Shown one piece after another: positions 41,801-56,037 of a DNA stretch of 64,000 nucleotides. Below the pieces are notes generated by a model that did not search any database, was not told the DNA's origin, and saw nothing but the letters and a program-made list of their open reading frames with translations. The DNA lies in NCBI GenBank assembly GCA_947846985.1, contig CANTUZ010000001.1:189581455-189645454 (forward strand). Direction: 5' to 3'. How positions within the stretch are numbered: the stretch's first letter is position 1; each line of letters starts with the position of its first letter. The stretch comes from Fratercula arctica (Eukaryota > Chordata > Aves > Charadriiformes > Alcidae). Both the position numbers and the translations under genes were made by a program.

Positions 41801-43428
41801 AAAGCTTTCTGATTATGGGAAAAAATATAAAGAAAAGCATTCATTCTTCAAAAGAAGATACTTTGATTCAAAGAGGATTATTTGATGAAAAGAGATTAAA
41901 ATTTGAAAATTATATTTTTATGACATCTATGACATAGCTGTTAAGTTAGAAATTTTAGCTATTGTGTAGTCCGTAATGCTAACTCTGTTTTCAAGAAGGG
42001 AGTGGCTGGGACAAGCAAAAATCCCACTCATTATTAGATCTGAAATACTCAAGCCTATAGTCTATATTTTCTTCAGAAACACTGGTGAGAGCATAGTATG
42101 ACAGTCATTTTTTCCAGGAGCAATGCCAACTTAAGCATCCCTTTCCTTGCCTGCAGCTACTCATGAACCAGATGGGAGAACTTATTTTTTCTAAATGGAC
42201 TAGTTTCTTGGACGAGGTTCCCAATCTCTCTGCATGGACACAAGGGACGGGGTAGGTGCAAGCGCAGGAATGAGCAGCCAGGCACAAAAGAGTGGTAGTG
42301 GGTGCTACTAAAGGCAGCTTTTGCTTTCTTCATGAAAGAAATTCACATGGAGGTTGGTTTAAAACTCTTGCGAGTGAATAGTTATAGTTCTACAGAAAAT
42401 AACCAGAGACCTGGTTTTAAATGAGCAGGAGCTTCATATTTAGAAATTGTAGAAGTGATTTATGGGTGAAAACACACAAAATACTTGAAGTACATTTGCA
42501 TTGCTATTAATCTATTAAATAAAACATAAATTATTTTGGGTTTTGTGTGCCTGCAACCCATTCACCGTGAAAGACAAAGCAGTGTTCACATAACCTTGAG
42601 GAGCAAATATGTAGCAAACCAAATACATTGTTAAATTGGAGGCATTTCAGATGAAAGGCACAAAATTATTAGAGAGCTTGTACAGAGAGACTGCCATAAA
42701 AAGAAAGGTGAGGGCTTATATCTTCAACTGCTGTATGTCAACATGCTTCAATTAACTTCAGGGGAGCAAGTCCAAATTACACTGATGGAGTACCTGTCCT
42801 GACAGAAACATATGGGTAAATTCTCTTCCATTATATATGCCAGGCAATGTTAGTGAGTGAATTCACTTGCATAAAACTGCTGAAATTGCAGGAATTTTCC
42901 TAAATATTCATGGTCAAACAGCAGCTCAGGAAAACCTAAAAACTATTTGAAGGGTTTTTGAAATATTTAAAGATCAAGGGACGTATAATTACTATTGACT
43001 GTAAATATAAAGTGAATAAACATGCAAATCTAATAGCACAACTTGGTGCTTCTAAAAAGTGTAGTTTTGAACATACAGAAGGTAGAAGTGTAAATAATAA
43101 GTACACTAAACTAATTTGCAAGTAGAGGGTTAATTTCCGTGTCTATCTCAGAACAAAATGTTTTGTAGAGTCAGCATATTCTGGCCTTGTCAACATCTAC
43201 ACCATTAGGGAGAGAAGGCTTGCCACATTTTCTTAATTATAACAAAGACTTTTGTGATGATTTAAAGCATTGCCTTGTAGATGAGTCAGAGGAATAATTA
43301 ACCATTGTGATGGATCTTCTTTACATTTATGCTGTTCTGTGCTGAACTCCTTTTGGATCTCAGCATCAGAGATGTGGCTGTTAGACTGGTATCTTGATCA
43401 GCGGTCAGTATCTGCTGCTTTAAGGAAT

Positions 43429-43474
43429 GGTCTCAAAAGATCAACAGGAACGGTCTCAAAAGCTCAACAGAGCA
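43429..43474 (+). repeat. 23-bp tandem duplication, two copies
   Basis: GGTCTCAAAAGATCAACAGG is followed 23 bp later by GGTCTCAAAAGCTCAACAG. The two differ at a couple of positions. It is intronic and small. Confidence 0.8.
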
Positions 43475-46400
43475 CAGACCTGTCCTTTGGGGGAATTATT
43501 GTCATGCTCTGGGTTTTCTCTAGAAATCAAACATTCACTTCTTTCCACTATACAGCTGACTTCGTACATAATCTGTGCTGTCATCTGGTAATCAAGGGTT
43601 CCCATAATCACTGTTCACTGTCAGACATCTGCCGGGCTCTGAACAGGCCATAGAGAGAAAATGGGCACAACTAGGGCATAAGGTGGGAAGAACCAGCAAA
43701 AGAATGAGTTTGGCTGTGCTTCTACTTAGGCATCTCTTTCTCTAAGCATGGAATGAAAATTTGCTTTACAGTTTCATCCCGTATCTCCAGTAGCCTGTGC
43801 CTGACTAGGACCATCATCATACTCTCTGGCATTTTGAGTCCAAATTTTGAGGCTCAAGTCCATGTTGGGTCCAGCTGCGTGGAGAAAAGCATATAGTCTT
43901 CCAGTTTACTGCATTTTGCTTACACTCCTGATTTTATATTAATTGTGTTTAGTCTTCTCTATATAGCTAAGTTTCCTGTTTAACATGTGATGCAAGATTA
44001 ATACCAGATACCCTCCAGGAAAACTCTCCAGAAGTATCAGGCAGAGACTGAAGAGAGCGGATGTTTCCATGCATCAGCTACATTTGTCATTATTACGATG
44101 CATTGTACACGGGAAATGGTGTGTTACACAGATCACTGACAGATAACTTGCCATCAGTGCTTTAAGACGATCCATGTGAATGCTGATTTAGTGATTCAAC
44201 AATTTTCAGCCAATAATGGCTGAGATGATGCCAACTAACTAATTTTGTTTATAATCATTAGCCAGAGGAAGTATTAGGTTGCTACAAGCCCCTGAAGAGG
44301 GAGAATTTTTTTGGCCACTTTCAGCCTTCGTTATTTCTATGCTCCCTTTCCTTGGGCAGCATTCTGTTAGTTATGAACTTCTTAAATCAGGAATGATATC
44401 ACTCTTCATCGCCACTGAATTTATTGGCACGAGCTAGTGTTGTTTGTAGCACCTCCTACCTCAGTAATGGAAAATTTAGAATATCCTCCCCTTCCTTTCC
44501 CTCCTCTCTGTGTTTACAGTTTAGCACAGTCTTACTAGGAACATCCCACCATCCTAGACACTCAGTTAGGTGACTCCTGACTTGAATGGTTATTTTGCTA
44601 TTATGCTGCCATAGAAAAATATCATTAGTATATCATTATGTGAGGAACAAAACCATAAAAGATAAACCTCAATGACATGACAGAGTGATTCCATTCTTTT
44701 GTGTGTTCAGGCTGTTCTCCCCCTTCATACAATTACTGATATCATCCCATGGGTGTGCATGACACATTAAAGGTGCAGAAGATGAAGATCTGTGCAGGAA
44801 CTAGCCAAGCAGAAATTCTTAAGTGCGTGACTAAAAATGTTTGGGAGTCAAATTATGACCCCTGTCATTGCAAGTGGTGAACAAGATTCTGCTGGTGCTG
44901 GTGGGGTGTATAATTGGATGTTTGAGCCTGATAGATGCCTTGCAATACTTGCTCCCTAGGGTGCTGCAAGATGGGGAGATGCTGAGACAGATACAGTGCT
45001 GTGGATGCAGATTCTGTAGGTACAGTGCTATCTCTGAGCCCATCAAGGACTGCTAGTACAGACTGAACTAGACCCAGGTTTTTCTGATTCCTTGCCTTTA
45101 ACCACAGGATTGAAATGTCTTTTTAAATAATAGCAGTGAGCCATTGTGGGTGGCTGTGAAAGGAGACAGGCAGCAGGAAACCCTGGGTAGGCAATTCAAT
45201 TCCTGGGAGAACATTGTTCCCTGGAAAAGCTTATCAGAAAAGCCGGTTTTATATCATTCTTGTTAGCTATGGGGTTTTTCTTTGTGCTGAGTTATCAGGC
45301 AATCATCCCACGTATTTCAAATAGATTTTTGCTTATGCTCCATTTTTGCTTTTATTTTAGATTATTTCAATATAATACAGGCACAGTGACACCACTGGAA
45401 TCAATTACGTTTTGCTAGAGAACTGGTAACAGTAACTTCTGCAGAAGACTTCACATAGCACAGACTGTTTTTTGCTTATTCTTGTTTCCTCTCCCTGCCT
45501 TTCTCAGTGATTCCTCCATGCATTTCTGCAGTGTGGTCCAGCTTGGGCAGGAGAGGTACAGCTTCATGGATGTAGGAAAAAGAGGGAGCCATGTGCTTGA
45601 GTCGCCTCAGCCTGAGACCAGCCTAGAGACTGAATGCTTGGGGGGAATCCTGACCCAGCCTGACTAACCACAGAAGGGTTGCTTTCTTCTGGCTGCCCCT
45701 GCCTACAGGAGCACACCGCTGGAGCCAGACCCCGGGCAGGCAGAGGCATCTCCAAGCATGCATCCCTGAGCTGGGGGCTCTTGAGACATACCCTGTGTAC
45801 TTTACTAATGATACCACCTCGTGAAGGCACCTGAGATCTCTGGAGAAGAACAGATGATGTACTTGGGGGCTCTCAGTCACCCTCTAACAGCTGTTGTTTT
45901 TCCTTGATTCCACAAGGAACCTACCTTTAGCTATCTCAATCAACATGGTGGGCCAAGCTCTTGCCTTCAGGCTTTGCACTGCCTACATTAACTGTTCTTA
46001 ATTAGGGGGTCAGAGCATAACCCATAATATTTCCATGCTTCCATCTCTAACTGTGCCATATCAGGATATAAGAATTAACAACCCAGTAAAGTGTAAAGCC
46101 TTACAAGTCTTTGGATGAGCTACGTAAATATGAGAACTGCAAAGTATGAGTTGAGCAGTTATCCTTTTGTGAGCTCCAGGAAGTGCAATGACACGTTTAA
46201 AAGTACAATAATAGAAGGGGGTGGGGAGGAAGAAAAGGTCATCCAAAGTTTCTGAAGCCTCGCTGAAATATTTAGCTTATGTTTTGGGTAAATAGCTGTG
46301 TCAGTGTTTGCATTCTGTCAATGTACCTGATTCATGGAGAGAAAGTTCATTATTAACTTGGACTGTATGAGAGCACACAAAGTGTCACAATCATGGTCAG

Positions 46401-49400
46401 ACTGTCATTTTATAAGTTGCAGACAAACTAGTACATGCATATGGGCAAAGTATTTGCAAAATATATGTTGTGCATGCATCTGTGTTTCTTTTTTAATGAA
46501 TGGTCATTGCAGTTTGTACTGGAGCAGAAGTTATTGTTACAAGGTTGAACTTCAGTAGCTTTGTGTGGCGTACCAGGGCTCTGTGGTGCCTCGGTTACAT
46601 TTTTTTGTGAATGGTGGCATTTGTTAAATTGCCAATGTGACAGTAGAGTGTTGTGGAGCTACCTGTGCTGGCTGTGAGTGAGCTGCTGCAAGTATAGGGA
46701 ACAAACAAGGTGCCACTGGTGCGTGGCACCCAGGCCAGTCCAGCTCCACGTTAATGTGCTGTCACAGTTTCTGGTACCTGAGCTTATTCCATCTGCAAGA
46801 CTTTCTGTCATGCTCATAGACATATCGTGAGGGGTAAAACTGTCTAAAGCAAAGTTTAGGCCACAAAAAAAGTTGCATGTTGGTTAGTGCACAGTTGTGC
46901 AAGTACACCTCAGCTCTTCCAGTTCTGAGACTCTCCAAGCAGACTGTCATTTGGATTTAGTAACAGCTTCTGTACCAATTTTTGCAATGTGTATGATAGT
47001 AAAGGAAGAGAAAAATATCCTTAATCCAAGCCCTTTGAAAAGAGCAAAACTCCCATTGACTTCAATGTACTTTGGATCTGACCTAACTAGACTTATTTTG
47101 TTAGCGTGTGGGGTCAAAAAATGAGTGTGCAGAAAAGAAAAGTATGCCTACCATCGCATCTCCCGAAATAATAGTGCTTTGATCATCTCAGCTTTTGACA
47201 CTAGTGGAAATTGTTGGTGACATTTTGCCATTAGAAAGCTATAATGTGAAGCAGAGGGTATATGTTGTTATGAAGATGATATAAGGGGAAGACTAATGAG
47301 TCATAGTAATGATTCCATAACTCTTTGTAGTAATTTGTCTGGTCTTTTAGTGATAATCCTGTAATTCTGATTTGGTAAAATAAAAGCAAAAAGAGTGGTT
47401 CTGCAAGTCAGACATATGGTACAATAGAACAATGGAGATTGAAGTGATTTATTGCTGCACTGCTTAAAGTCTATCACCTCTTCTGGCTATATACTCACAA
47501 TGTATATTTGAAATTCAGATCATTTTCCCTGTGCATTATGTTGGTAAAGAGGATGGGACATGACTGAAATCCTGCTGTGAGTTTCATGATCTGACATAGC
47601 GGTTTGACCATTTATGTTCCCATTGAAAGAGCCAAGGATGCTGTGGCACCAAGAGTGAATAACTTACTCAGGCTGCCACACAAAAGCCAGGAAATGGGAT
47701 AATCCCACATCTCAGTGAATACTTGAAACAAAACTGAGATCTGAAGGTTTTATAACAATATGGGGCAGTCCTTGCATTCTGGGCCTGTCCAGATCAAGTA
47801 GAACATTTGCTCAACCTTGTTTAGAAGCTTGAGAAATGGCATGCTTCGTGGACTGGAAAATTATAGAAGCGTTTAGCCTAACTCATGTCTCTCTCTAACA
47901 TCAGTCAGAAGTAGTTGAACCTAGGTCACAGAGACATAGTCGTTTCATAGTTCCGTCTATGAAAACTTGTGGAAACTCAGAGTCCAACTTCCTTTCTCAA
48001 AGTTCAAGAGGCAAGTAAGGAAATCAGTGTTCCTGATTATTTCACTTGGTTCCTCAGTAGTTTCTTCTTGTAGAATATTCTTAATTGAGATCCAAAATAG
48101 AAAGTTTTTTAACTTCTTAGGTAGTTAGTCAGATTCTTTTCTGTATAGAGTTATAAATATGTGAAACAATTGTTACTTCTAAAGACTGCTGGTATTGGCA
48201 TATGTTGCACCTAAGTAAGACAGTGAAAGTTTATTGCATGGCTAATCATTGTTTAATTGGTTTGATTTTGTGTTTATTTAACAACTTGATAAAGAGCATT
48301 AAAATTAAACATTGAATATTTACATTGTATTTACTATGCAAGATGAGCCTAACACTTGAAGGACAAGCTTCTACCAAAGTCAGGAAGCTAATCCTCCACT
48401 GCTTCTGTTTCTTTTGGAATCAAAAGAATAGATATAAAGTGCAACCACCAATATATGACGAAAAAGAGACTCAGATTCGGTACACTTTGCTATATAAGTA
48501 TCTTCACCAAGAAAATCAGGTACACAGTACGTATCCATTGCTATTTCTGTAGCTGTAAAATTGTCTGTATCCTACAGAGAACTGTTGTTCTCTTTACCTA
48601 ACCCTCTACAGTTTGTGTTTCAAAGCTGAAATCCAGGCCATTCACTATTGACGGTTCAATTACTGTATTCTTTTCAGTTCATCTCATACACTGCTCTCAA
48701 ATTCATCAGAAAATGTGAAATAGCCTGTTGAATTTTCCCCTTGATGATACCATAATAGATGTGAAAGAAGAGCCTTCAGCGTGAGGCTTCCTAAGCGTTA
48801 ACAGATCATGAAAATTGGCAACAACTGTTTTGCCGAGTATCATAATCTGCAAGAGGAAGGCCAGCAATTCCACAGTGATGAGAAGAGAGTGCTTGGTGTT
48901 TGAGCTGTGGTCACATTTGCCTTTCAAGTCATTTGGGCCTCCATAACACACTTTGTGGGAGAAGAAAGCTAATGCAGCTGCCTTTGCTAATCAGTCAGTA
49001 CGAGCCAGCCCCTCGGGGAGGCAGGCAAAGGCAGATACGCACTGAGACACACAATCCTTGCTGATTAACAGTGAAAGCTGGTAAAGTTACTCTCTAAGCC
49101 TGTCTGGCCCATCAGCTCCAGAAATGTAATTTAGATGATTATCTACATGCCCATTAAACCTTGTGACCCATCGCTAGTCTGTTTGAAGTTTGCCTGCTTA
49201 AACTTGCTAATAGGAAGAATAGAAGGATTAACTCAGAGTTCATGAAATAAGAGAGCAGCAAAGAAGATGACAAAAGAGCAGAGGAAAACTTCCTACTGCA
49301 TGTATTTGGTAAGGAGAAAGAACTATAGTTCCATGATCATCTCAGCAGATACTGTTACTTTATGGAGCAAATGAGCCATCTGGAATTCAGTCTATTTAAT

Positions 49401-52400
49401 ACTTTTTTTTGTGTGTACTTTCAACCTATTTTGTTTAGCTGCACAAATAAAATGTGCTACCTGTGTGTTAAATGTTGTCAGGTTAGGTGTTTACAGAACA
49501 TAATGCAACATATCGTAAAAGAGCATGGTATGGCTGGTGTATGATTTTGCTCAGGGTTGGAGTGTGTAGATATAAACAAGGAAGTACTTAATTTAAATCA
49601 GTCACATCGGAGTAGTCGCAGCCAGGTCAGAATCAAGGCCAGCCTAGTTCCCTTTAGGTTAAGAACCTCCAGCCATAAAAGGTGCTTGTGAACTGAAGAT
49701 TATCAATGGAAAGCTTACCCAGTGAATCTGTTTTTTAATTAGTCAAATTGAAATAAATATAAACATTTATAATGATCTGCATGAATTAGTCACAGGCTGT
49801 TGCAATAAAAATGGTGGCTGGTTAAAACTATATTTGTAGAGAGAAGGTGGGATTCATTGCAGAAAACAGAATGGAATACATGAGTACCTCAGTAAGGGTG
49901 TCCTGGGGATCTGACTAGTTACTGGAAGAAAATGAGCTTGAACTTTAAATGGAGTCTGAAGGTCATTTGCCTACTTTTGCATATACTACCACTCTTGGAA
50001 TGAATCCTTGCCCTTTTGCTAAGGATACAGTCAACCTACTTTCTGAAAAAAATTGGTTGGGGCATATTTCACTGCATTCCAAAGAAGACAAAACCATTTC
50101 ACTACTGCTATGTCTGGATCCCTAGGTTTTGCAGTATGAGATCTCTTTATAAAGAATTATTATGGTCTACTTTGCAATATTTTTGGCACTTTTATTTATT
50201 TATGTGATTTTTGTTGATACAGTTATGATTAAATATAGATCTGTTTCTCATTTTATTGTGTTGAACCGACTATATTTTCCAGCTGGAGTCTCTGTACATC
50301 TCAAACTTCTTTCATTTACATGCACAACTCTCTGTGAGCAGGACAGCAATATGCTAGTGAGGAAAAAATAGAATAGTATTCAGTGCTGGGGCAATTCATT
50401 TTAGAACTTGAGACTTTTTTTTTTTTTATGTTTTTAGTAATTTTTTTGTTGTTGTTTTTGTGGCTCACACTGGAAACTCAGATACTGCTCTGGAGTTGAT
50501 GCCTGTACTTTGTAATAAAATGCATCAATTTTAAAATTCCACCATAAGCATCACACTGAAGCTGCCTTGCACCTTAATCTTGTTGAAAGTATTCAACATT
50601 AGTGGCAACCACAGTTGGGATTTTCAGTCTGAAACTGTTAGTCTTCATGTGTTGACCACACTGGCAGTGGTTCTCACCTTGAAAAATATATTTTCCCAAA
50701 AGTTTTAGGAAGGAAACAAACTTCTATTGCTGATCCTGAGTCTTCCATTGAGTGGCATGTGCTCAGCTGCTTGCAACCAGACGGCTTCAGAGGACAGAAG
50801 TTATTCATAAATCTCATTCCATCCATGTTGTCTGAAAAATAAAGTAGATACCAATATCTGCTGGGAAGCCTTGTAGAAAACAGATCAAAGGCTTCTGGGG
50901 TTTATTTAAGAAGGACCAGTTGTGAGTGGCTTAATGTCTGAGCATGGCATGAAAAGTGAAACAGCCATGACAATGAGCCACCGTACACAGAAGTCCTCTG
51001 GGCTTCAGTAAAGAATTTGAGTAATACGTGCTACAGGTGGGCTGATGTCTCACCCTGTCATTCTGTTATTCCTTTGCCTCTAAATGAGCATTGCCTCCTC
51101 TGTCTAACCCTCTGAAAAAGGGGAAAATTTCTCCTCAAAGAGGTTGCAGAATAGAGCCTTCTTCACTTACACAGTGAAGTGCCTGCTGAAGAGATGCCTT
51201 CTCTAGGTCATTTGGTTTAAAGGATCTGTGAATCTGTGTAATTCACAACGTGTGGCCAGTGCCCTGGCTAGCATTTTTACTTTGAGAGTTTCTCAAACTG
51301 AATCACACCCTTTAATGTATTCGTGTTGTAGGTGTGAGAAACTGGCTTATTTTTCATTAGAATTATCTGTTTTATTTACGCCTACCCCTCCTATGTCCAG
51401 CAGGATGCCTTATTTTATAAAATACTTGCAGACAGCTGCAACATCCCTCAGTTCTTACCAGTGATAGGTTAGAATACAAATAGTGCCTGTGCTTTCCTGT
51501 GGAACCATTGCACTTATGTGTTAGGGATTTCTTTTCTATTCATTTTTGTCCCGTTATTTTCTTCTTCATTCAGACATTCCCCATGTGACTGTGCTTTCAG
51601 CATGGATGGCAAGTACAACAGCAAAAAAGAATAAAAGTCTTAGAAGAACCCCAAAACCGGTTAAAATTTTAAAGAAGTGGCTATCCTGGTATCTCAAGAT
51701 GGATGCTACTCCTTAGTCAGCTCTCTGTTTGTTGAACTTAATGGGATACAAAAGCACAAGCCCTTTCCCAGCTATGGTCTTTCCCATGGTCTGTTGGGAG
51801 AAGGGTTTAGGGTAGTTTCCAATCACTCAGACCTCTTAGCCTGAGTTCTTCTGAGCAAAGGAAATGCTTCAGCAGGGAAGTTCCCAACAATTGCTTCTTT
51901 AGCAATGAAATCACTTCAGAAAAAGACCAAGGAACCTACTAGGTACTGCCATGTGAAAAGGATACAAAGAGGGAGGGAACAGGGATCAATTGGCTCGGTA
52001 TGAACTTCTTGTCACATCAGAAACTCAGTATCACATCTCACCCGAGGCTGTTGAACCCAAAGAGACTGGGACTGTGCATACTTGCCAGTTCTGTGTAAGT
52101 GCTTAGTATGTTCAATATCATTTTTACACCTTAATGCACCCAAGTGGCACTAGACATCTATCTTTCAGTACCTGTACCAAACCCTGAATGTTTTTGGCTG
52201 GTCACCTGGTAAGTTACGGTAATCTGTTGCTGTATCAATTTCTTCTATGAAATATGTTGTCACAACTCAAAAACCCTACTGATACTCCTTCTGATATCTG
52301 TCTCTATTGTGCTATACCTTTCGTGGTCCAACAGCCTAGTGTTTTTCATGGTATGAAGCTACAGATAAAAATTAAAAAAAGGGATTGGAAATAAATTGCT

Positions 52401-52528
52401 TGAGGATTTATCTTCTTTTAATTAAAATAAAAACATTCCTCAGTAAAATTATGTAGTTTGCCATAATAGCATTATCAAGAGATGCAATGCTTGACAGAAA
52501 GGTTGCACAATTTTTGTTTGCTGCTGCT

Positions 52529-52580
52529 TTGTTTTTTGTTTTTTGGGGTTTTTTTGTTGGGTTTTTTTTTTTTTTTTTTT
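52529..52580 (+). repeat. T/G tract ending in poly(T)19
   Basis: T runs are separated by G, GG and GGGG, ending in T19 at 52562-52580. The composition is like that of the tract at 40368-40440. Confidence 0.9.
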
Positions 52581-55499
52581 GAGGCAAACCTTTGACACTT
52601 TAGAATTTTATTGTGAGAGAGGGTGGATGTCATGGAAATTGGTTATAATGTTACCAAAAATCTCTAAGGGCTGCCAAGTAAATTCTAGGCAAAAGGGATC
52701 ACTAATAGAATGCAGGAACTGAACAACAGTACAAATGAGAGCAAAAAGACACAGAAAATACTTGAGGAGAGCTCTAATCCCCATGGCTTGATGAGGTTTC
52801 AGAGGGAAAACATGAAGATTTAGTGCATTTTTCTGCAAAGGGGTATGCACGCTTAGCTTCACACACTGTGGACATTTCCACTGGAGTCAGTGGGATAACT
52901 TGTTCTGAATAATACCATATGTTTCCATCTTTGCAGGCCCAAAATCTTAAGCAGAATTTATTAAGTCTGGGATGTGTATAATTGTATCCATGTTCACATT
53001 TGTCCAGCGCTAAAACAGGACAGGCAGTACTTATTTATTCCTAAGACAGAAATGTACTTGTGCCTATCAATGCTCATGACTTTTGTCTTCTAATTCTTTT
53101 TGCTCTTTTTCATGATGCCATGCTTTGATACTTATGAAAAATGACCCTGTTCTTTAGAAAGGAAAAAATAAATGATCTGTTTCAATTTATGTGAATTATG
53201 ACGTTAGTAATTCAGAGAAGCAAATTCATTGATTACACAGAGCTGTTGATAAATATCAAGCAGTTGCTTATATGTACGGAGCCTGAATCGCCTCTTCTGA
53301 ACTAGTTTTACACTGGGTTTTCCCGAAGTCTTTACAAATTGAAGTAACATCATAATCTGCTAGAATAATCAGAACTAACAAAGAAAGAATATATCCTCTT
53401 ATACTTTCTTCCTTCTAGCTTTCCTGTCTATATGTCCATCAGTAACATTTGGTCGCTTTGTTTGGGCAAATGTTTGTGGAAAATGTGTTAGTTCCACCAT
53501 TGATGTCCCTTTCACAATGAAAAAAGTGCTAGTCTTCATTGGCTGGTAAAGTAATAAAGTTTGAGAAAATGTTTTGGGGAAAAACAGGTCAAAAGACATG
53601 TAATTTCAAAAAGTACCTCTAGTGAACTTACAGTGTATGTCTCCTCAATTCCCACCAGGTGAGCATCTTGGTAAGCAGGACAAGTAATCAAAGGACAGAC
53701 AAAATTGTATTTGTACGTTTTGTGCTGGAGTGACTGAGTTTTTGTCTTCTAAGCATCATACTTGTGTAACTATTCAGACCTTAGCTTGTGAGTATCTTTT
53801 CCACTCATTTATTAACAGAGAAACAAAGCACTCAGCTAGCTATAGTTACCTTGCATGTACCTTTAAAATTTCTCCCTAAAAATGGTTTACCAGCAGTATT
53901 AAATCAAAGGTTTTCAAGTATTCTGTAGCTGTTTTACTCAAGACAAAAAGATTTATTCAATGAAATCTTTACCTGCTCAAGTGATAATTGAAGCATTTCG
54001 TATTTTTGATAGTAAAATGCCTTAAAATATTACATGGTGCACATTATGTATTTTGGCAAATATGATTTTATGTTCTTGCTCAACATGAGCTCAACATGAG
54101 CTTTCATTTGTCAGAGATCTGCAAGATACTCGGTTTTGTTATCAAATCAACCACTCCTCTTACTGTGCCTTTTTGTTTGCAGTTAAATACTTTTAAGTTT
54201 TCCCTCTACCAAACCTTTGTATTCTTTGCACTGCATGAGTTGACAAGCCTAACCTAGGAGTAAATACCTGGAATCCTCTAGCTGATTGTGCAACGGGAGC
54301 AGAGGCTAAACTGAGGTCTTCATGTGGAAGAGAAAAAGTAGACAGCAAGAATTCTGTATGTGTAGTGGATCTTTGGAAAACATCCAAAAAGTGCAGATAA
54401 ATGATGCAGGACTGTCTTTTAATCTTTGCATTAAAATCTTGGGACATGACTTTTCCATTCTTTAAAGGGTGTGGAATGATTTAGAGAAGGGTGGTTTTTT
54501 TAAGCTAAAATTCAGATCTTGTGGCTGAAAACTTGAAATCTAAATGAAAGCTATAGGCAACACCAGTCATAAACAGAGTCCCTGCCTGTGGATGTACAAG
54601 ATAGGTCTCTGCAGTATGCGTACTGTATACCACTAAACAAATGGCAGGAACATATGACTGAAGAATTTATTTGTGTTTCAGTAACCTTGAGATCAAAATA
54701 CTCTAGATGGGTTACAGTGACCAAAGGAAAGCACTACAGTTGTCTCTACAAGCAGCAAATTCACTGAGCAGAATAGCCATGCGAGAGCAACATCTACAGC
54801 AGTAGATCTCAGTCCCTGGCAGGTGCACTTACGCTGGTATTTCAGTATTTTATTTCTGGTATTCAAAGCTTCTTGTCTGTGATAACCTCTGCCACTGCTG
54901 CTCCCTATTCATTTGTGCATTCACTCTTCCACTGTAATATTTTGACTGCTACAGAGGGTTGGAGGAACTAAAGTTCATGTTTAGAGCAAAACTAACAAAA
55001 TAAAATTAGTTAACAGTACAAGATTATGTTACTTTGTTGCCTGAAGTTTTATGGGACTTAAATTTTCTTCTCTCTTTCCCCCTCCTTTTTCCTTTCAGCT
55101 TCCTCACTTTTCTCATTTCCTTTGAGAATTCTGTTGTATTTTGTTGGGAGGATGTATATAGGTTGAGGGAATTAGGTTGCAATTTGCTCTGAATGAGCTG
55201 ATGCTCCCAGGCATCCACCTCCCCTTAGGGAGCAAGTACAACATTCATCAGCTCAGTCACTGGCAAAGTTCACACATAGGTTTCACTCTCACAAACCTTC
55301 CAGTTCCCCAGTTGGATGAGGAAAGTAGGTGTTAGGAAAACTTTCAAACTTGCAAATAAATTGGGTGGGTCCCAAGCAGAACTGGAAGATGAGTACAAAA
55401 GACTGTAAGGTCATCTAGGTCAAGTGGTGAAGCCCAGAATAGAGCGAACACCTGCACTGATGTCCTTTTCCCCTGGTTGAAAACAGGATTACTGCACTC

Positions 55500-55850
55500 T
55501 TAAATATTGCACCAAATCACTGAGCACTTTAGGGGCTGTCGGTGAACCGCGCACTGAGGCCTTTGACAGCCGGGATGTAGACATGGTCTGTGAATCCCTG
55601 GCTGGGCAGTTACATTAGGTGTCCAGTTCGCAGGATGGTGCAGAAAGTACTTGCAGAGAGGGAGCTCTTCTGATTCCCTGTACCTGAGCCCAGGGAGGGC
55701 TTCTCCACACTTTGCTTGGCAGGGGGCCAAGACTTGGCATTTTGTCCCAGGCCCACTCTCTCCTGATAAAGACAGAGAAAATGCACCATAAGCTTGCAGA
55801 CAAAGGCAATTCCCAGTACTGCTTACTCTCACATACATACAGGGAGCAGC
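55500..55850. other. Unclassified GC-richer intronic block
   Basis: Locally richer in G and C than the surroundings, with a few CpGs (for example GAACCGCGC), it carries two overlapping minus-strand frames (55500-55838 and 55615-55950). Neither translation resembles a family I know. The block could be an old repeat or a fragment of an unrecognised retrocopy. Confidence 0.3.
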
Positions 55851-56014
55851 TGGCAGTATAAGGCAATGCTACGTGCCATAAAACCTTTAAGAGGAAAATG
55901 TAAAAGACATCTATATTGAAGGCATCAGCAAGCAAAACATTGTAGATCACAGTGGGAAAAATCGTTATTAGCAGTTCTTAACTTGCAGTAGGCAAGATAA
56001 AATATGCCTCCTCC

Positions 56015-56037
56015 TTTTTTTTTTTTTTTTTTTTTTT
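56015..56037 (+). repeat. Poly(T) run, 23 bases
   Basis: This is an uninterrupted T run preceded by CCTCCTCC. Read on the minus strand it is a poly(A) tract. No CR1 3' end adjoins it, and CR1 elements do not normally end in poly(A). Confidence 0.9.

Noticed and set aside
47875..48000. Possible heavily decayed reverse-strand CR1 tail (TTCATAGTTCC, then GAGTCCAACTTCC)
   Set aside because: Only short scattered words match the CR1 terminus. I could not follow them into coding sequence, so the evidence is too thin for a feature.
54406..54470. Candidate continuation exon of CPED1 starting Asp-Cys-Leu-Leu-Ile after an AG
   Set aside because: It starts DC-LLI, superficially like the family's DCGLLI, but there is no pyrimidine tract before the AG, and the residues after LLI do not follow the family pattern.
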